Made by a program: the position numbers and the translations under genes. The notes under the pieces are model-generated. The model searched no databases, was not told the origin of the DNA, and saw nothing but the letters and a program-made list of their open reading frames with translations. 64,000 bases of DNA, taken from Methylibium rhizosphaerae. Its GTDB lineage: Bacteria > Pseudomonadota > Gammaproteobacteria > Burkholderiales > Burkholderiaceae_C. Within the stretch, counting starts at the first letter, position 1; each line of letters starts with the position of its first letter. The stretch is from positions 1-64,000 of the forward strand of contig NZ_SWAR01000018.1 in NCBI RefSeq assembly GCF_006386545.1, written 5' to 3'. Positions 26,405 to 34,390 of this stretch are shown in pieces.

Positions 26405-26487
26405 AAGGCCCGCGAAGCATGACTTGAGCGCCGTGGCGGCCTATGCTGCGTGCTGGGCCACGCAGGGTGGCCGCCACGGAGGAAAGC

Positions 26488-27096
26488 ATGTTCAAGAGGA
26501 TTGCGGCCGAGGCACTGGGCCTCAGCGACGTCGGCGTCATCGTGTCGCCGGCCGACTACTCGAAGGTCGACGCAGACGACTACCTGTTCCATGAAGACGG
26601 TGAAAAGATCTTCTTCCTCATCAAGTCGAAGAAGGACGAATACTGCTTCACGAACCTCGCGCTGATCCATGTGGACGGCGAGTCCGCCGTGTCGTCCAAG
26701 CGCAGCATCAAGCGCTACGACTACGCCAGCCACCGGGTGCACGGCGTGGCCATCGAAACCGCGGGCACCATCGACCTCGACGTGGAGCTGAAGTTCGCCC
26801 TCGACGACGAGGTGTTCAGCATCGACGTGCGCAAGAACTTCCTCGAGGCGCTGAAGGACATCTACAAGGCGCTCATCACCATCGGCCGCCAGCAGCGCCA
26901 CGACGAGGTGGCCCGGGCCAACGTGCTGCCCTGCCTGGAGGCGATCGGCTCGATGTTCAAGCTCGGCGCGGTCGACAACGAAAAGGTCGTGGCGCTGCAC
27001 TACAACACCTTGCTGGCCAACGTGAACCATGCAGTGCTGCAACGTCACCTGAAGCGCGACTTCAGCGATGTGTTCGAGAAGTTCATCCATGCGTGA
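26488..27096 (+). CDS. Bacterial PH-domain protein
   Basis: A 202-aa cytosolic protein with a bacterial pleckstrin-homology domain (bPH_1, residues about 20-125) followed by an amphipathic, helical extension (about 130-200, like the YvbH extension) that may drive oligomer formation. Sequence cues are KIFFLIKSKKDEYCFTN and HRVHGVAIETAG. The family has no firm function; it may bind membrane or protein targets. ATG 26488 has GGAGGAAAGC directly upstream and is preferred over the earlier ATG 26443. It is followed closely by two cytochrome c genes, but nothing links their roles. Confidence 0.8.
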   Translation: MFKRIAAEALGLSDVGVIVSPADYSKVDADDYLFHEDGEKIFFLIKSKKDEYCFTNLALIHVDGESAVSSKRSIKRYDYASHRVHGVAIETAGTIDLDVELKFALDDEVFSIDVRKNFLEALKDIYKALITIGRQQRHDEVARANVLPCLEAIGSMFKLGAVDNEKVVALHYNTLLANVNHAVLQRHLKRDFSDVFEKFIHA

Positions 27097-27111
27097 GGCA
27101 AGAGGGTGCGC

Positions 27112-27825
27112 ATGACCCCGCCGTGGCGCCGGCTTCGTTCCTGGTTCTGGGCCGCCGTGCTGCCGCTGTGTGCCGGCTCGGCCTGGGCCCAGCAGCAGAC
27201 GGTGCCCGACACCATGGCGCAGCGCATGCTCGCCTGCGCCGGCTGCCACGGCAAGGAGGGTCGTGCCACCAACCAGGGCTACTTCCCGCGCATTGCCGGC
27301 AAGCCGGCCGGCTACCTCTACAACCAGCTGGTCAACTTCCGCGATGGCCGGCGCGGCTACCCGCCCATGGCCTACCTGGTCGAGCACCTGTCCGATGCCT
27401 ACCTGCAGGAGATCGCCAGCCATTTCGCCACGCTCGACCTGCCGTACCCGCCGCCGCAGACGCGCGGCGCCGACCCCGGGCTGCTGCGCCGCGGCGAAGC
27501 GCTCGCCTTGCGCGGCGATGCGAAGCGTGGCATCCCGGCCTGCGTGGCCTGCCACGGCGAAACGCTCACCGGCGCGCTGCCCGCCTTCCCGGGCCTGCTG
27601 GGCCTGCCGCGCGACTATGTCGTGAGCCAGTTCGGCAGCTGGCGCACCGGCCAGCGCAAGGCCCGTGCGCCCGACTGCATGGCAGCCATCACCGAGCGGC
27701 TCGCGCCCGAAGACATCCAGGCGGTGTCGACCTGGCTGTCGTCGCAGCCGCTGCCGGCCAACACCAGGCCCGCCACCACCATGGCGCTGCCGCTGCCGCT
27801 CGACTGCGGCAGCGGCATGAAGTGA
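27112..27825 (+). CDS. Diheme c-type cytochrome (c4-like)
   Basis: A 237-aa periplasmic cytochrome with a signal peptide (1-25) and two haem c sites, CAGCH (42-46) and CVACH (144-148), resembling cytochrome c4 and the small subunit of related oxidoreductases. ATG 27112 is preceded by AGAGGG at five bases; GTG 27106 is also in frame. It ends 10 bases before the triheme cytochrome, and the two almost certainly form one operon and one complex. Electron donor and acceptor are not shown. Confidence 0.88.
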   Translation: MTPPWRRLRSWFWAAVLPLCAGSAWAQQQTVPDTMAQRMLACAGCHGKEGRATNQGYFPRIAGKPAGYLYNQLVNFRDGRRGYPPMAYLVEHLSDAYLQEIASHFATLDLPYPPPQTRGADPGLLRRGEALALRGDAKRGIPACVACHGETLTGALPAFPGLLGLPRDYVVSQFGSWRTGQRKARAPDCMAAITERLAPEDIQAVSTWLSSQPLPANTRPATTMALPLPLDCGSGMK

Positions 27826-27835
27826 AGCCCGCGGC

Positions 27836-29119
27836 ATGAACAAGCCCACCCACAGGCAGGCCACCGTCGGGCTGCTCGCGCTCGTGCTGCTGCTGGCCTT
27901 GCTGGTGGTGGTGCAGAACCTGCGCGACGAAGACGACATCACGGACGTCGAGCCCCCCGCGCTCCCGCTCACGCCCACGCCCGGGCAGCTCGAACGCGGC
28001 GCCTATCTCGCGCGGGCGGGCAACTGCGTCACCTGCCACACCGCCCGCGGCGGCGCCGAATACGCCGGCGGGCGCGCCATCGACACGCCGTTCGGCCGGG
28101 TGTATTCGACCAACCTCACGCCCGACGCAGCCACCGGCATCGGCAGCTGGAGCGCCGCCCACTTCTGGCGGGCGCTGCACAACGGCCGCTCCAAGGACGG
28201 CCGCCTGCTGTACCCGGCCTTCCCCTACCCGAACTACACCCAGGTCACCCGCGAGGACTCCGACGCGATCCATGCCTACCTGCGCAGCCTGCCGGCGGTT
28301 GACCAGCCGAACCGCCCGCACGAGCTGCGCTTTCCCTACAACCTGCAGGTGTCGCTGGCGGTGTGGCGTGCGCTGTTCTTCTCGCCGGGCGTGTACGAAG
28401 CCGAGGCGGGCCGGTCGGCGCAATGGAACCGCGGCGCCTACCTGGTGCGCGGACTGGGCCACTGCGTTGCCTGCCACTCGAGCCGCAACCTCTTCGGCGC
28501 CACCAGCGGCGAGGTCGAGCTGGGCGGCGGGCTGATCCCGCTGCAGGGCTGGTATGCGCCCTCGCTCGCGAGCCCGGCCGAAGCCGGGGTGGCCGACTGG
28601 AAGACCGAGCAGGTGGTGCAGCTGCTCAAGACCGGCGTGTCGCCGCAGGGGTCGGTGATGGGGCCGATGGCGGAGGTGGTGTTCCGCAGCACGCAGTACC
28701 TGAGCGAGGCCGACCTCACCGCCATGGCGGTGTTCCTGAAGGAGCTGCCGCAGGCCGAGCCGCGCCGCAGGCGCGAGGGCGAAGCGCTCGACCCTGCGGC
28801 GCGCGCGCTCGGCGAGCGGCTGTACGGCGAGCGCTGCGCCGGCTGCCACGGCAAGCAGGGCGAGGGCGCCGCCGGTGCCTACGCGCCGCTGGCCGGCAAT
28901 CGCGCCGTCACCCTGCCGGCGCCCACCAACGTGCTGCGGGTGGTGTTCAACGGCGGATTTCCGCCGGCCACCGCGGGCAATCCGCGGCCCTACGGCATGC
29001 CACCGTTCGGGCATGAGCTCAACGATGTGGAACTGGCGGCCGTGATCAGCCACGTGCGCAGCGCCTGGGGCAACGACGCCTCGCCGGTGTCCGCCCTCGA
29101 AGTGTTGCGCGCGCGCTAG
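27836..29119 (+). CDS. Triheme c-type cytochrome (alcohol dehydrogenase subunit II-like)
   Basis: A 427-aa membrane-anchored cytochrome with one helix at about 12-28 and three haem c sites: CVTCH (64-68), CVACH (210-214) and CAGCH (334-338). This three-domain layout is that of the cytochrome subunit of membrane alcohol/aldehyde or gluconate dehydrogenases, though no flavin or PQQ subunit is present here, so it may accept electrons from an enzyme encoded elsewhere. The gene follows the diheme cytochrome by 10 bases. Its stop overlaps the stop of the convergent gene at 29116. Confidence 0.88.
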   Translation: MNKPTHRQATVGLLALVLLLALLVVVQNLRDEDDITDVEPPALPLTPTPGQLERGAYLARAGNCVTCHTARGGAEYAGGRAIDTPFGRVYSTNLTPDAATGIGSWSAAHFWRALHNGRSKDGRLLYPAFPYPNYTQVTREDSDAIHAYLRSLPAVDQPNRPHELRFPYNLQVSLAVWRALFFSPGVYEAEAGRSAQWNRGAYLVRGLGHCVACHSSRNLFGATSGEVELGGGLIPLQGWYAPSLASPAEAGVADWKTEQVVQLLKTGVSPQGSVMGPMAEVVFRSTQYLSEADLTAMAVFLKELPQAEPRRRREGEALDPAARALGERLYGERCAGCHGKQGEGAAGAYAPLAGNRAVTLPAPTNVLRVVFNGGFPPATAGNPRPYGMPPFGHELNDVELAAVISHVRSAWGNDASPVSALEVLRAR

Positions 29120-30156
29120 GCCGGAAGCGACTGCCCCCAGCCCAGCCGCTGCAGCGTCAGCGATTCGACGTGCAGCGAGACTTCCGGCGCCTGGCTGCGC
29201 GGCTGCAGCCCGAGCCCGCGTGCCTGCAGCCGCAGCGTGGCCGTCACGGGCCCGGTCTGCCCGGCCCGCCCCTGCAGTTCGAAGCGCGCCTCCCGGGCCG
29301 ACAGGTCGAGCCAGCGCAGCATGAGTTCGTGGCTCACCACGGCGGCCGACAGCTCGATGCGGTTGCGCCCCTGGGCCCGCCCGTCGAGCAGCAGGTGGTG
29401 CTGCGCCGTGCCGAGGGCGCCGTCGCCCAGCTGCAGCCTGCCGTCCAGCCGGGTGCGGTCGAGCGTGGCAGCCGTCTGGTGCGGCGCCCAGCCCACCGGC
29501 TGGCTGCCCGCGTGGCGCAGCGTGCATTCGGCAAAGGCGCGCACGTCGAGCGAGCCGCGGTCGGTGACGCGCGAGCCGAACAGCGCACCGCGCCGCTCGA
29601 AGCTGATGCCAGGCACCTGCGGCCCTGAAAACATGTAGAGGTAGGAGCGGCCGTTCGGTGCGTCCACGTACACGCCCATATGGCTCACGCCCATCGACGA
29701 GTCCGGCCCCAGGTGCTCGACCGTCACGTGGTTGAAGTCGAGCCGGCCGTCGTCGATGGGAATGCGCACGTCGGCGTCGAGCACCCAGGCCGCGTCGGTG
29801 ATGAGCGCGTTGAGCACACCCTGCAGGCCGCCCAGCGCATCGAGCCGCCAGGCCATGCCTGCGGCCGCGCCGGTGCCGCGCAGCGCGGCCGCCGGCAGCG
29901 CGACGTGCAGGCCCTGCAGCGCCACCGCTTCGATGGAGACCCGTTCGAGCCTGGCCTGGGTGCCTGCCGGCGCCGCCAGCGTGGCCACCACACCGGTGAG
30001 CTCCGCCTGCTCGACGGACACGGCCGCGCCGCCGGCCGAAAGGCGCAGGCCGGCGGCCGACAGCCGCGCCGCCTCGAGCGCCACGCGGCCATCGGCACCG
30101 AGGTCGAGCACCAGGCCTTCCGCCTGCGGCTTGCCTTCGACGAGCCGGATCTCCAT
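29116..30156 (-). CDS. Conserved hypothetical protein
   Basis: A 346-aa protein that I do not recognise. ATG 30156 (MEIRLVEGKPQAEGL) is used; the extension to 30204 has no support. It is rich in beta-strand-forming repeats of small, Ala/Leu/Val residues, somewhat like AsmA/TamB-type grooves (segments such as LEAARLSAAGLRLSAG). There is no clear signal peptide, so it may be cytosolic or membrane-associated by another means. The central part has YVDAPNGRSYLYMFSGP. Function unknown. The stop codons of this gene and the triheme cytochrome overlap. Confidence 0.6.
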   Translation of the reverse strand: MEIRLVEGKPQAEGLVLDLGADGRVALEAARLSAAGLRLSAGGAAVSVEQAELTGVVATLAAPAGTQARLERVSIEAVALQGLHVALPAAALRGTGAAAGMAWRLDALGGLQGVLNALITDAAWVLDADVRIPIDDGRLDFNHVTVEHLGPDSSMGVSHMGVYVDAPNGRSYLYMFSGPQVPGISFERRGALFGSRVTDRGSLDVRAFAECTLRHAGSQPVGWAPHQTAATLDRTRLDGRLQLGDGALGTAQHHLLLDGRAQGRNRIELSAAVVSHELMLRWLDLSAREARFELQGRAGQTGPVTATLRLQARGLGLQPRSQAPEVSLHVESLTLQRLGWGQSLPA

Positions 30157-30256
30157 GGGAACGGCACTGTGCCACTGCCGGCCGCGCGATGGGGCGCACG
30201 GCAACCACTGCTTACGCCGTCGCGGGCGGGGCGACTTGCGCCGGGACCAGCCCCGC

Positions 30257-30634
30257 TCAGCTGCGCACGCGCAGTTCCGTCGCCTGCGACCACACGGCCT
30301 GCCAGCCGTCCGCCCTGTTCTCGTAGGCGTCGGTGTGCCAGCACACCACCTCGCGGCCCGACGGGAACCGCAGCGTCGCCTGGTAGCGGACGATGGCCAT
30401 GGCGGCCGATATGCGGAACTTCATGCCCGCCGCTTCCCAACCCGCATAGAAGGGCTCGCGCGCCACGGCTTGCAGGTAGGCCTGGCGGCTGAAGACCTTG
30501 CCGGCGGGCGTGATGAGCTCGTACTCCGGTGCATGCAGCGCTTCGAGGGTCGGCATGTCGCGCTCGACGAGCGCACGCGTTCGCCGCAGTTCGAGCTGCC
30601 GGAAGAAGTCTTCGTTCTCGAGTTCCTGGTTCAT
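30257..30634 (-). CDS. NTF2-like / DUF4440 protein
   Basis: A 125-aa protein with the cone-shaped NTF2 fold seen in DUF4440 and SnoaL-like proteins. The signature parts are the helix RRTRALVERDMPTLEALHAPEY, the PAGKVFSRQAYL segment and the final strands with VVCWHTDAYENRADGW. Such proteins bind small hydrophobic molecules or have poorly known enzyme roles. There is no signal peptide. ATG 30634 (MNQELENEDFF) was chosen; there is no strong ribosome site. It is transcribed separately from the secreted protein upstream, with a terminator at 30716-30747 between them. Confidence 0.8.
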   Translation of the reverse strand: MNQELENEDFFRQLELRRTRALVERDMPTLEALHAPEYELITPAGKVFSRQAYLQAVAREPFYAGWEAAGMKFRISAAMAIVRYQATLRFPSGREVVCWHTDAYENRADGWQAVWSQATELRVRS

Positions 30635-30715
30635 GCGCGAATGGGCTGACGGGCATCGAGCATAAGGCCGAGTTGGCTGGGTCGATGGGGCGTTCCTGAG
30701 ACCGCCCACGAATCC

Positions 30716-30747
30716 GAAAACGAAAACGGGCGGCCAGGGCCGCCCGT
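30716..30747 (-). terminator. Rho-independent terminator of the secreted protein gene
   Basis: On the - strand a hairpin with 9-bp perfect arms (30739-30747 and 30726-30734, core GGGCGGC, four-base loop) is followed by TTTTCGTTTTCGG, a U-rich tail. It lies 25 bases after the stop of the secreted protein at 30772 and fits its transcript end. Confidence 0.8.
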
Positions 30748-30771
30748 CCGTTGCGCTCGAGGAAACGCCGG

Positions 30772-31638
30772 TCAGTTCGAACTGGCCTTCACGCTCGTCA
30801 GGGTGATGAGGTTGTTGCTGCCGCCCGGGCGGATGAAGAAGCCGATGCCGGGCTGGCCCGTGGTGTACTGGTTGTGCACCACGTGCAGCTTCAGCACGTC
30901 GTTGATCCAGGCCTTGATGGAGTTGCCGATCACCTGGGCCTTGATGCGGTCGCCGGTCTTCAGGGCGGACGCCTGCGTCCAGGGGATGGACTGGTTGCTG
31001 TCCATGCTGATCACGTCGCCGAACGGGCCGTTCCAAACGCCCAGCTGCACGGTGCCGTTGCGCCAGAAGCACAGCTCGTAGCCCCACAGGTTGTTGGAGT
31101 CGGTGCGCGCGCGCAGCCACAACTCGACCTCGTGCGTGGGACCGACGGTGCCAGGGTTCACCTGCACCACCGCTTCGATGGTCTGGTCGGGCCCGAAGCC
31201 GCTCAGGAAGGCCACCGAGTCGTCATAGCTGTTGGTCACGCCGTTGGTGCCGTAGGCCTGGCCGTTTGCGGTGCGCACATAGGTCCAGGCGTTGTTGGCC
31301 TTCGACCAGCGGCCGCCTTCGCTGATCGGGTATTCGGTCAGGTCGAAGTTGGTGCTGTACGAGACGGCGCCGCCCGGCGGCGGGGTGGGGGTCGGCGTGG
31401 GCGTCGGCGTGGTCTCCTGGGTCACCGCCACCGTGGTGCGGGTGCGGCAGGTGTAGGTGCGGGTGATGTTGCGGCGGGCCGCATCGTCGATGCAGGCCTG
31501 CTCGGATGCAAAGCCCGTCTGCACCGCGGCGCTGCCGTCGTACAGGTCCCAGGTGCCGCGTGTCACGGCGGCCGTGCCGGCGAAGGCGGCGGGTGCGGCC
31601 GCCATGGCGGCGAGGCCCAGAATGAAGCTCGATCTCAA
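30772..31638 (-). CDS. Secreted protein with concanavalin-like C-terminal domain
   Basis: A 288-aa exported protein. A TTG at 31638 is chosen because TTGGAG sits 7 bases upstream and it begins a perfect signal peptide (RSSFILGLAAMAAAPAAFAG); longer ATG starts have no such site. After a short N-terminal domain with two cysteines (QACIDD... TYTC), there is a P-T repeat linker (PTPTPTPTPPPG, about 87-98). A C-terminal beta-sandwich follows (about 105-288) of the laminin-G/concanavalin type with GYELCFWRNGTVQLGVWN and GIGFFIRPGG. It probably binds or degrades a polysaccharide surface; catalysis is not evident. Preceded by a long upstream region. Confidence 0.75.
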   Translation of the reverse strand: MRSSFILGLAAMAAAPAAFAGTAAVTRGTWDLYDGSAAVQTGFASEQACIDDAARRNITRTYTCRTRTTVAVTQETTPTPTPTPTPPPGGAVSYSTNFDLTEYPISEGGRWSKANNAWTYVRTANGQAYGTNGVTNSYDDSVAFLSGFGPDQTIEAVVQVNPGTVGPTHEVELWLRARTDSNNLWGYELCFWRNGTVQLGVWNGPFGDVISMDSNQSIPWTQASALKTGDRIKAQVIGNSIKAWINDVLKLHVVHNQYTTGQPGIGFFIRPGGSNNLITLTSVKASSN

Positions 31639-31969
31639 GGTGCTACTCCAAAGTCGCAGATGTGTAGTTGATTGCTGATTGCTTTCCTGTCGCGGATGGG
31701 CAGCGAACGGTTCATTCACCCCACCTCTCCCACGCCCTCGCAAAGAAGCGCAAGACGCGCATTCAAACTAGGGGGGCTGGAAACCGTCTTCAAGCAAACG
31801 CGTCACTCTGTTGCAGTCGTTACCGCGGCGCGGAGCTTCGACATGGATGGTGATGCTGGCGACGGAAGAGGGTCTGCAAAGCCCCGTTTTTCGAGGCTTT
31901 GCCAGCGCATCGGTCGTGCAGGGAATCTCGCGCCAACGCGGCTTGGGCGCCCAGGCGCGGCGAGGCGGC
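31639..31969. other. Intergenic region of about 330 bases
   Basis: It lies upstream of the TTG-started secreted protein (-) and downstream of the DJ-1 lipoprotein (-). No gene is convincing. It contains the perfect inverted repeat at 31876-31902 (8-bp arms GCAAAGCC/GGCTTTGC, 11-base loop containing TTTTT). This is a possible transcription end for the DJ-1 gene, although no T-tract follows the stem. Promoter elements for the secreted protein must be here but none stands out. Confidence 0.4.
31876..31902. repeat. Inverted repeat / hairpin
   Basis: Perfect 8-bp arms (31876-31883 and 31895-31902) around an 11-base loop. It is 68 bases beyond the stop of the DJ-1 lipoprotein on the - strand. It could slow or end transcription but lacks a clear U-tract, so I call it only a repeat. 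Confidence 0.5.
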
Positions 31970-33139
31970 TCAGGAGCGGGTGCAGGGGTTGCTCATGGCC
32001 GGGTACTCCAGCTCCTGGAGCACCCATTCGAGCCGCGAGTCGCCGAAGCGGTCGGCCACTTCGCACAGCGTGCGGTCGAGTTGCTGCAGCGGCTTGAGCC
32101 CCGTGCCGAGAGGCACTCGGGGCAGGCCGGCAGCCGCAGGCCGGGCATTGACGACCACCCCGCTGCGCAGCTTCACCGGGCCGCCGCTCGCCGAGGCGGC
32201 CGTCACGTCCACATGCCAGGTGCGCGACCACGCGTCCACCGCCAGGGCGAGGGCCACGTCGTCCATGCCGTCGTGCACTTCCACCTGCCACTGCTCGTCG
32301 CGCCACAACGCGGCCTTGTTCAGCAGGTAGGTAGCACCGCGCCGCGGCGTCAGGCCGAAAGGGGTGCTGTCGTGGGCCGGGCTCCAGGACCCAGCGCCCA
32401 GCTCGTCTGCCAGTGCCTGCGCCTTCGCCCGCCCGCCGATCGCCTCCACCAAGGCCAGCATCGCCGGCACCGATGCGGTGATGCCGGTGGTAGTGGCCAC
32501 GCCGCGGTCGATGACGTACCGCTGGTGCGGCTCGTGGGTCGCGCCGGTGTGGCGCTCGGGCAGGCGGCCGCGGTCCACCCAGTGGCCGGTGAAGCGGCGG
32601 CCGTCCAGCAGGCCGGCGCGGCCCACCACGAGGGCGCCGCGGCACACGCCGATGACGCGGGCGCCGCGGTCGGCCTGCCGGCGCAGCCAACCGGCGAGCA
32701 GCGGGTCGTCGTCTTCGCGTACCGCCGGCACGATCACGTAGTCGGCCCCGGCCGGGTGGGCCCGGTCGAAGCTGTCGAAGTCGAGCGCGCCGTCCACCTG
32801 CAAGGCCGGGAACAGCTCGATGCGGCCGGGCCGGGGCGCAACGATGCGCACCTCGGCCACGCCGGCGCGCTGCAGGACCGCGTGCGGCAGCAGCAGGTCG
32901 GTGGTCTCGGTCGCGTCGTTCTGTGCCAGCACCACGATCACCGGCCGGCCTTCGCGACGCGGCTTCAGGCCTTCGACGAAGGCCTGGTGCTGGCGTTCGA
33001 CGGTGGCGGCGTCCGGCAGCGGCGGCAGCGGCTCCTTCGAGCCGCAGGCGGCCAGCGCGACGGCTACGATGGCCGCCGCGAGCCCTGCCGGCCACCGCAA
33101 AGGTCTTCGGGATCGCGTCCATGCAGTGTGTCGTTCCAT
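31970..33139 (-). CDS. DJ-1/PfpI-domain lipoprotein
   Basis: A 389-aa protein with a lipobox-type signal (VAVALAACGSK, lipidated Cys about 34) and a DJ-1/PfpI fold (about 60-240) with ARVIGVCRGALVVG (nucleophile-like Cys in the elbow) and an acidic partner region. A C-terminal extension (about 245-389) with WRDEQWQVEVHDGMDDVALA resembles the tail of secreted PfpI proteins. It may act as a protease, glyoxalase or ligand sensor at the membrane; the family is diverse. ATG 33139 overlaps by two bases the ATG (33138) of the divergent regulator remnant. It is a plausible regulatory or functional relative of that GlxA-like gene. Confidence 0.82.
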   Translation of the reverse strand: MERHTAWTRSRRPLRWPAGLAAAIVAVALAACGSKEPLPPLPDAATVERQHQAFVEGLKPRREGRPVIVVLAQNDATETTDLLLPHAVLQRAGVAEVRIVAPRPGRIELFPALQVDGALDFDSFDRAHPAGADYVIVPAVREDDDPLLAGWLRRQADRGARVIGVCRGALVVGRAGLLDGRRFTGHWVDRGRLPERHTGATHEPHQRYVIDRGVATTTGITASVPAMLALVEAIGGRAKAQALADELGAGSWSPAHDSTPFGLTPRRGATYLLNKAALWRDEQWQVEVHDGMDDVALALAVDAWSRTWHVDVTAASASGGPVKLRSGVVVNARPAAAGLPRVPLGTGLKPLQQLDRTLCEVADRFGDSRLEWVLQELEYPAMSNPCTRS

Positions 33140-33877
33140 GTCCGGGAGCCTACGATTGCGCACCGAGCGCCACAAGGACGAAGAAGCCGCAGTTCCTGCC
33201 GGCCACGTGGTGCTGGTCGCCTTCGACGGCGTCGAGGCGCTCGACGTGGCCGGACCGACCTGCCTCAGCCCATCGACACGCTGGTGCTGGCAGGCGGCGA
33301 GGAGCCGGCGGTGCGCGCGGCCATCGTCGATCACGGCCTGGCCGCCTGGCTGGCCGGGGTGGCGCCGCGCACCCGCCGCGTGGCCAGCGTGTGCAGCGGC
33401 GCCTTCGCGCTGGCAGCGGCCGGCCTGCTCGACGGCCGCGAGGCCACGACGCACTGGCGGGTGTGCGACATGCTGCAGGCCATGCGGCCGCAGGTACGGG
33501 TGCAGCGCGAACGCATCTACGTGCACGACGGCCCGGTGTGGACCTCGGCCGGCGTCACCACCGGCATCGAGCCGGCGCTGGCAGAACGGGTGCAGATGAG
33601 CCCGCGGCATTTCGCGCGGGCCTTCGCGGCGCAGACCGGCTGCACGCCGGCGCGTTTCGTCGAGCATCACCGCCTGGCGACGGCCGAGCAGTTGCTGCGC
33701 CGCACGTCGTGGACCCAGGAGCGCATCGCGAGTCGCAGCGGCTTCGGCTCGGTGGACGCGCTGCAGCGCGCCTTCGCCCGCCAGCACGGGCTCACGCCGC
33801 AGGCTTTTCGCGAGGGACGGCCGCCGCTCCCGGCAGGGTCCGCGCCGTTGCACACGCCGACCCCGCGCGCACAATGA
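33138..33877 (+). pseudogene. Decayed GlxA-like AraC-family regulator
   Basis: The parts of a GlxA-type regulator (DJ-1-like N-terminal domain plus AraC helix-turn-helix) are spread over two frames. The start MSGSLRLRTERHKDEE leads into HVVLVAFDGVEALDVAGP. At about 33255-33275 the frame shifts and about 60 residues of the domain are missing, resuming at IDTLVLAGG. At about 33575 a further piece of roughly 70 residues is lost, joining GIEPALA to VQMSPRHF. The HTH itself (SPRHFARAFAAQTGCTPARF and the second repeat SGFGSVDALQRAF) is intact. Loss of the domain interior would give a defective protein. A sequencing error cannot explain two long gaps. Confidence 0.7.
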
Positions 33878-33913
33878 AGCCCAGGCGCCGCCGATGCGGC
33901 GAAGGGGTGTGCC

Positions 33914-34261
33914 ATGAAGCGTCTGTTGTTGCCCGGCCTGTGGTGCCTGGCCCTGCTGTCGGCCGGCGCACCGGGCCATGCCGAATCGCTGCGCTGCAAC
34001 GGCCACTCGGCGCAGGTGGGCGACTCGCGGCTGTCGGTGCTCTACAAGTGCGGCGAGCCGCTGATGAAGGACTCCTACTGCGCGCCGGTGTACTACGCGC
34101 AGACGCTGCAGCCGGTGCCGCCGCAGGTGGCGGGCCTCGCGGTGCCCTGCCAGCCGGTGGACGAATGGCTCTACGATCGCGGCCCCGGCAACCTGATGGT
34201 CACGGTGCGCTTCCGCGGCGGGGCGGTGCAGGCCATCGAGTACGGTCGCGTGCCCCAGTAG
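33914..34261 (+). CDS. DUF2845 secreted protein
   Basis: A 115-aa exported protein with a signal peptide (residues 1-24, ending GHAES) and the DUF2845 domain: LRCNGHSAQVGDSRLSVLYKCGEP then WLYDRGPGNLMVTVRFRGGAVQAIE. The cysteines are probably joined in disulfides. Function unknown; the family occurs widely in proteobacteria. Single gene; downstream lie a GC-rich imperfect palindrome (34262-34282) and gshA. Confidence 0.85.
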   Translation: MKRLLLPGLWCLALLSAGAPGHAESLRCNGHSAQVGDSRLSVLYKCGEPLMKDSYCAPVYYAQTLQPVPPQVAGLAVPCQPVDEWLYDRGPGNLMVTVRFRGGAVQAIEYGRVPQ

Positions 34262-34390
34262 GCCCCCTGGCGCCAAGGGGGCGAGATTGTGCCAACGAGC
34301 CGCCCGCCCTGCCGCCGCGCAGGGGCAATGCGTCTGCGGCGATGATGGCGGCCCCCGCCACCGACCCAGACAGAAGACGGAGACCTTCAC

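Noticed and set aside
31376-31425. Possible microsatellite or CRISPR-like repeat
   Set aside because: It encodes the P-T linker of the secreted protein; only short tandem repetition with no spacers.
34262-34282. GC-rich near-palindrome after the DUF2845 gene as terminator
   Set aside because: The stem is imperfect and no U-tract follows; too weak to call.
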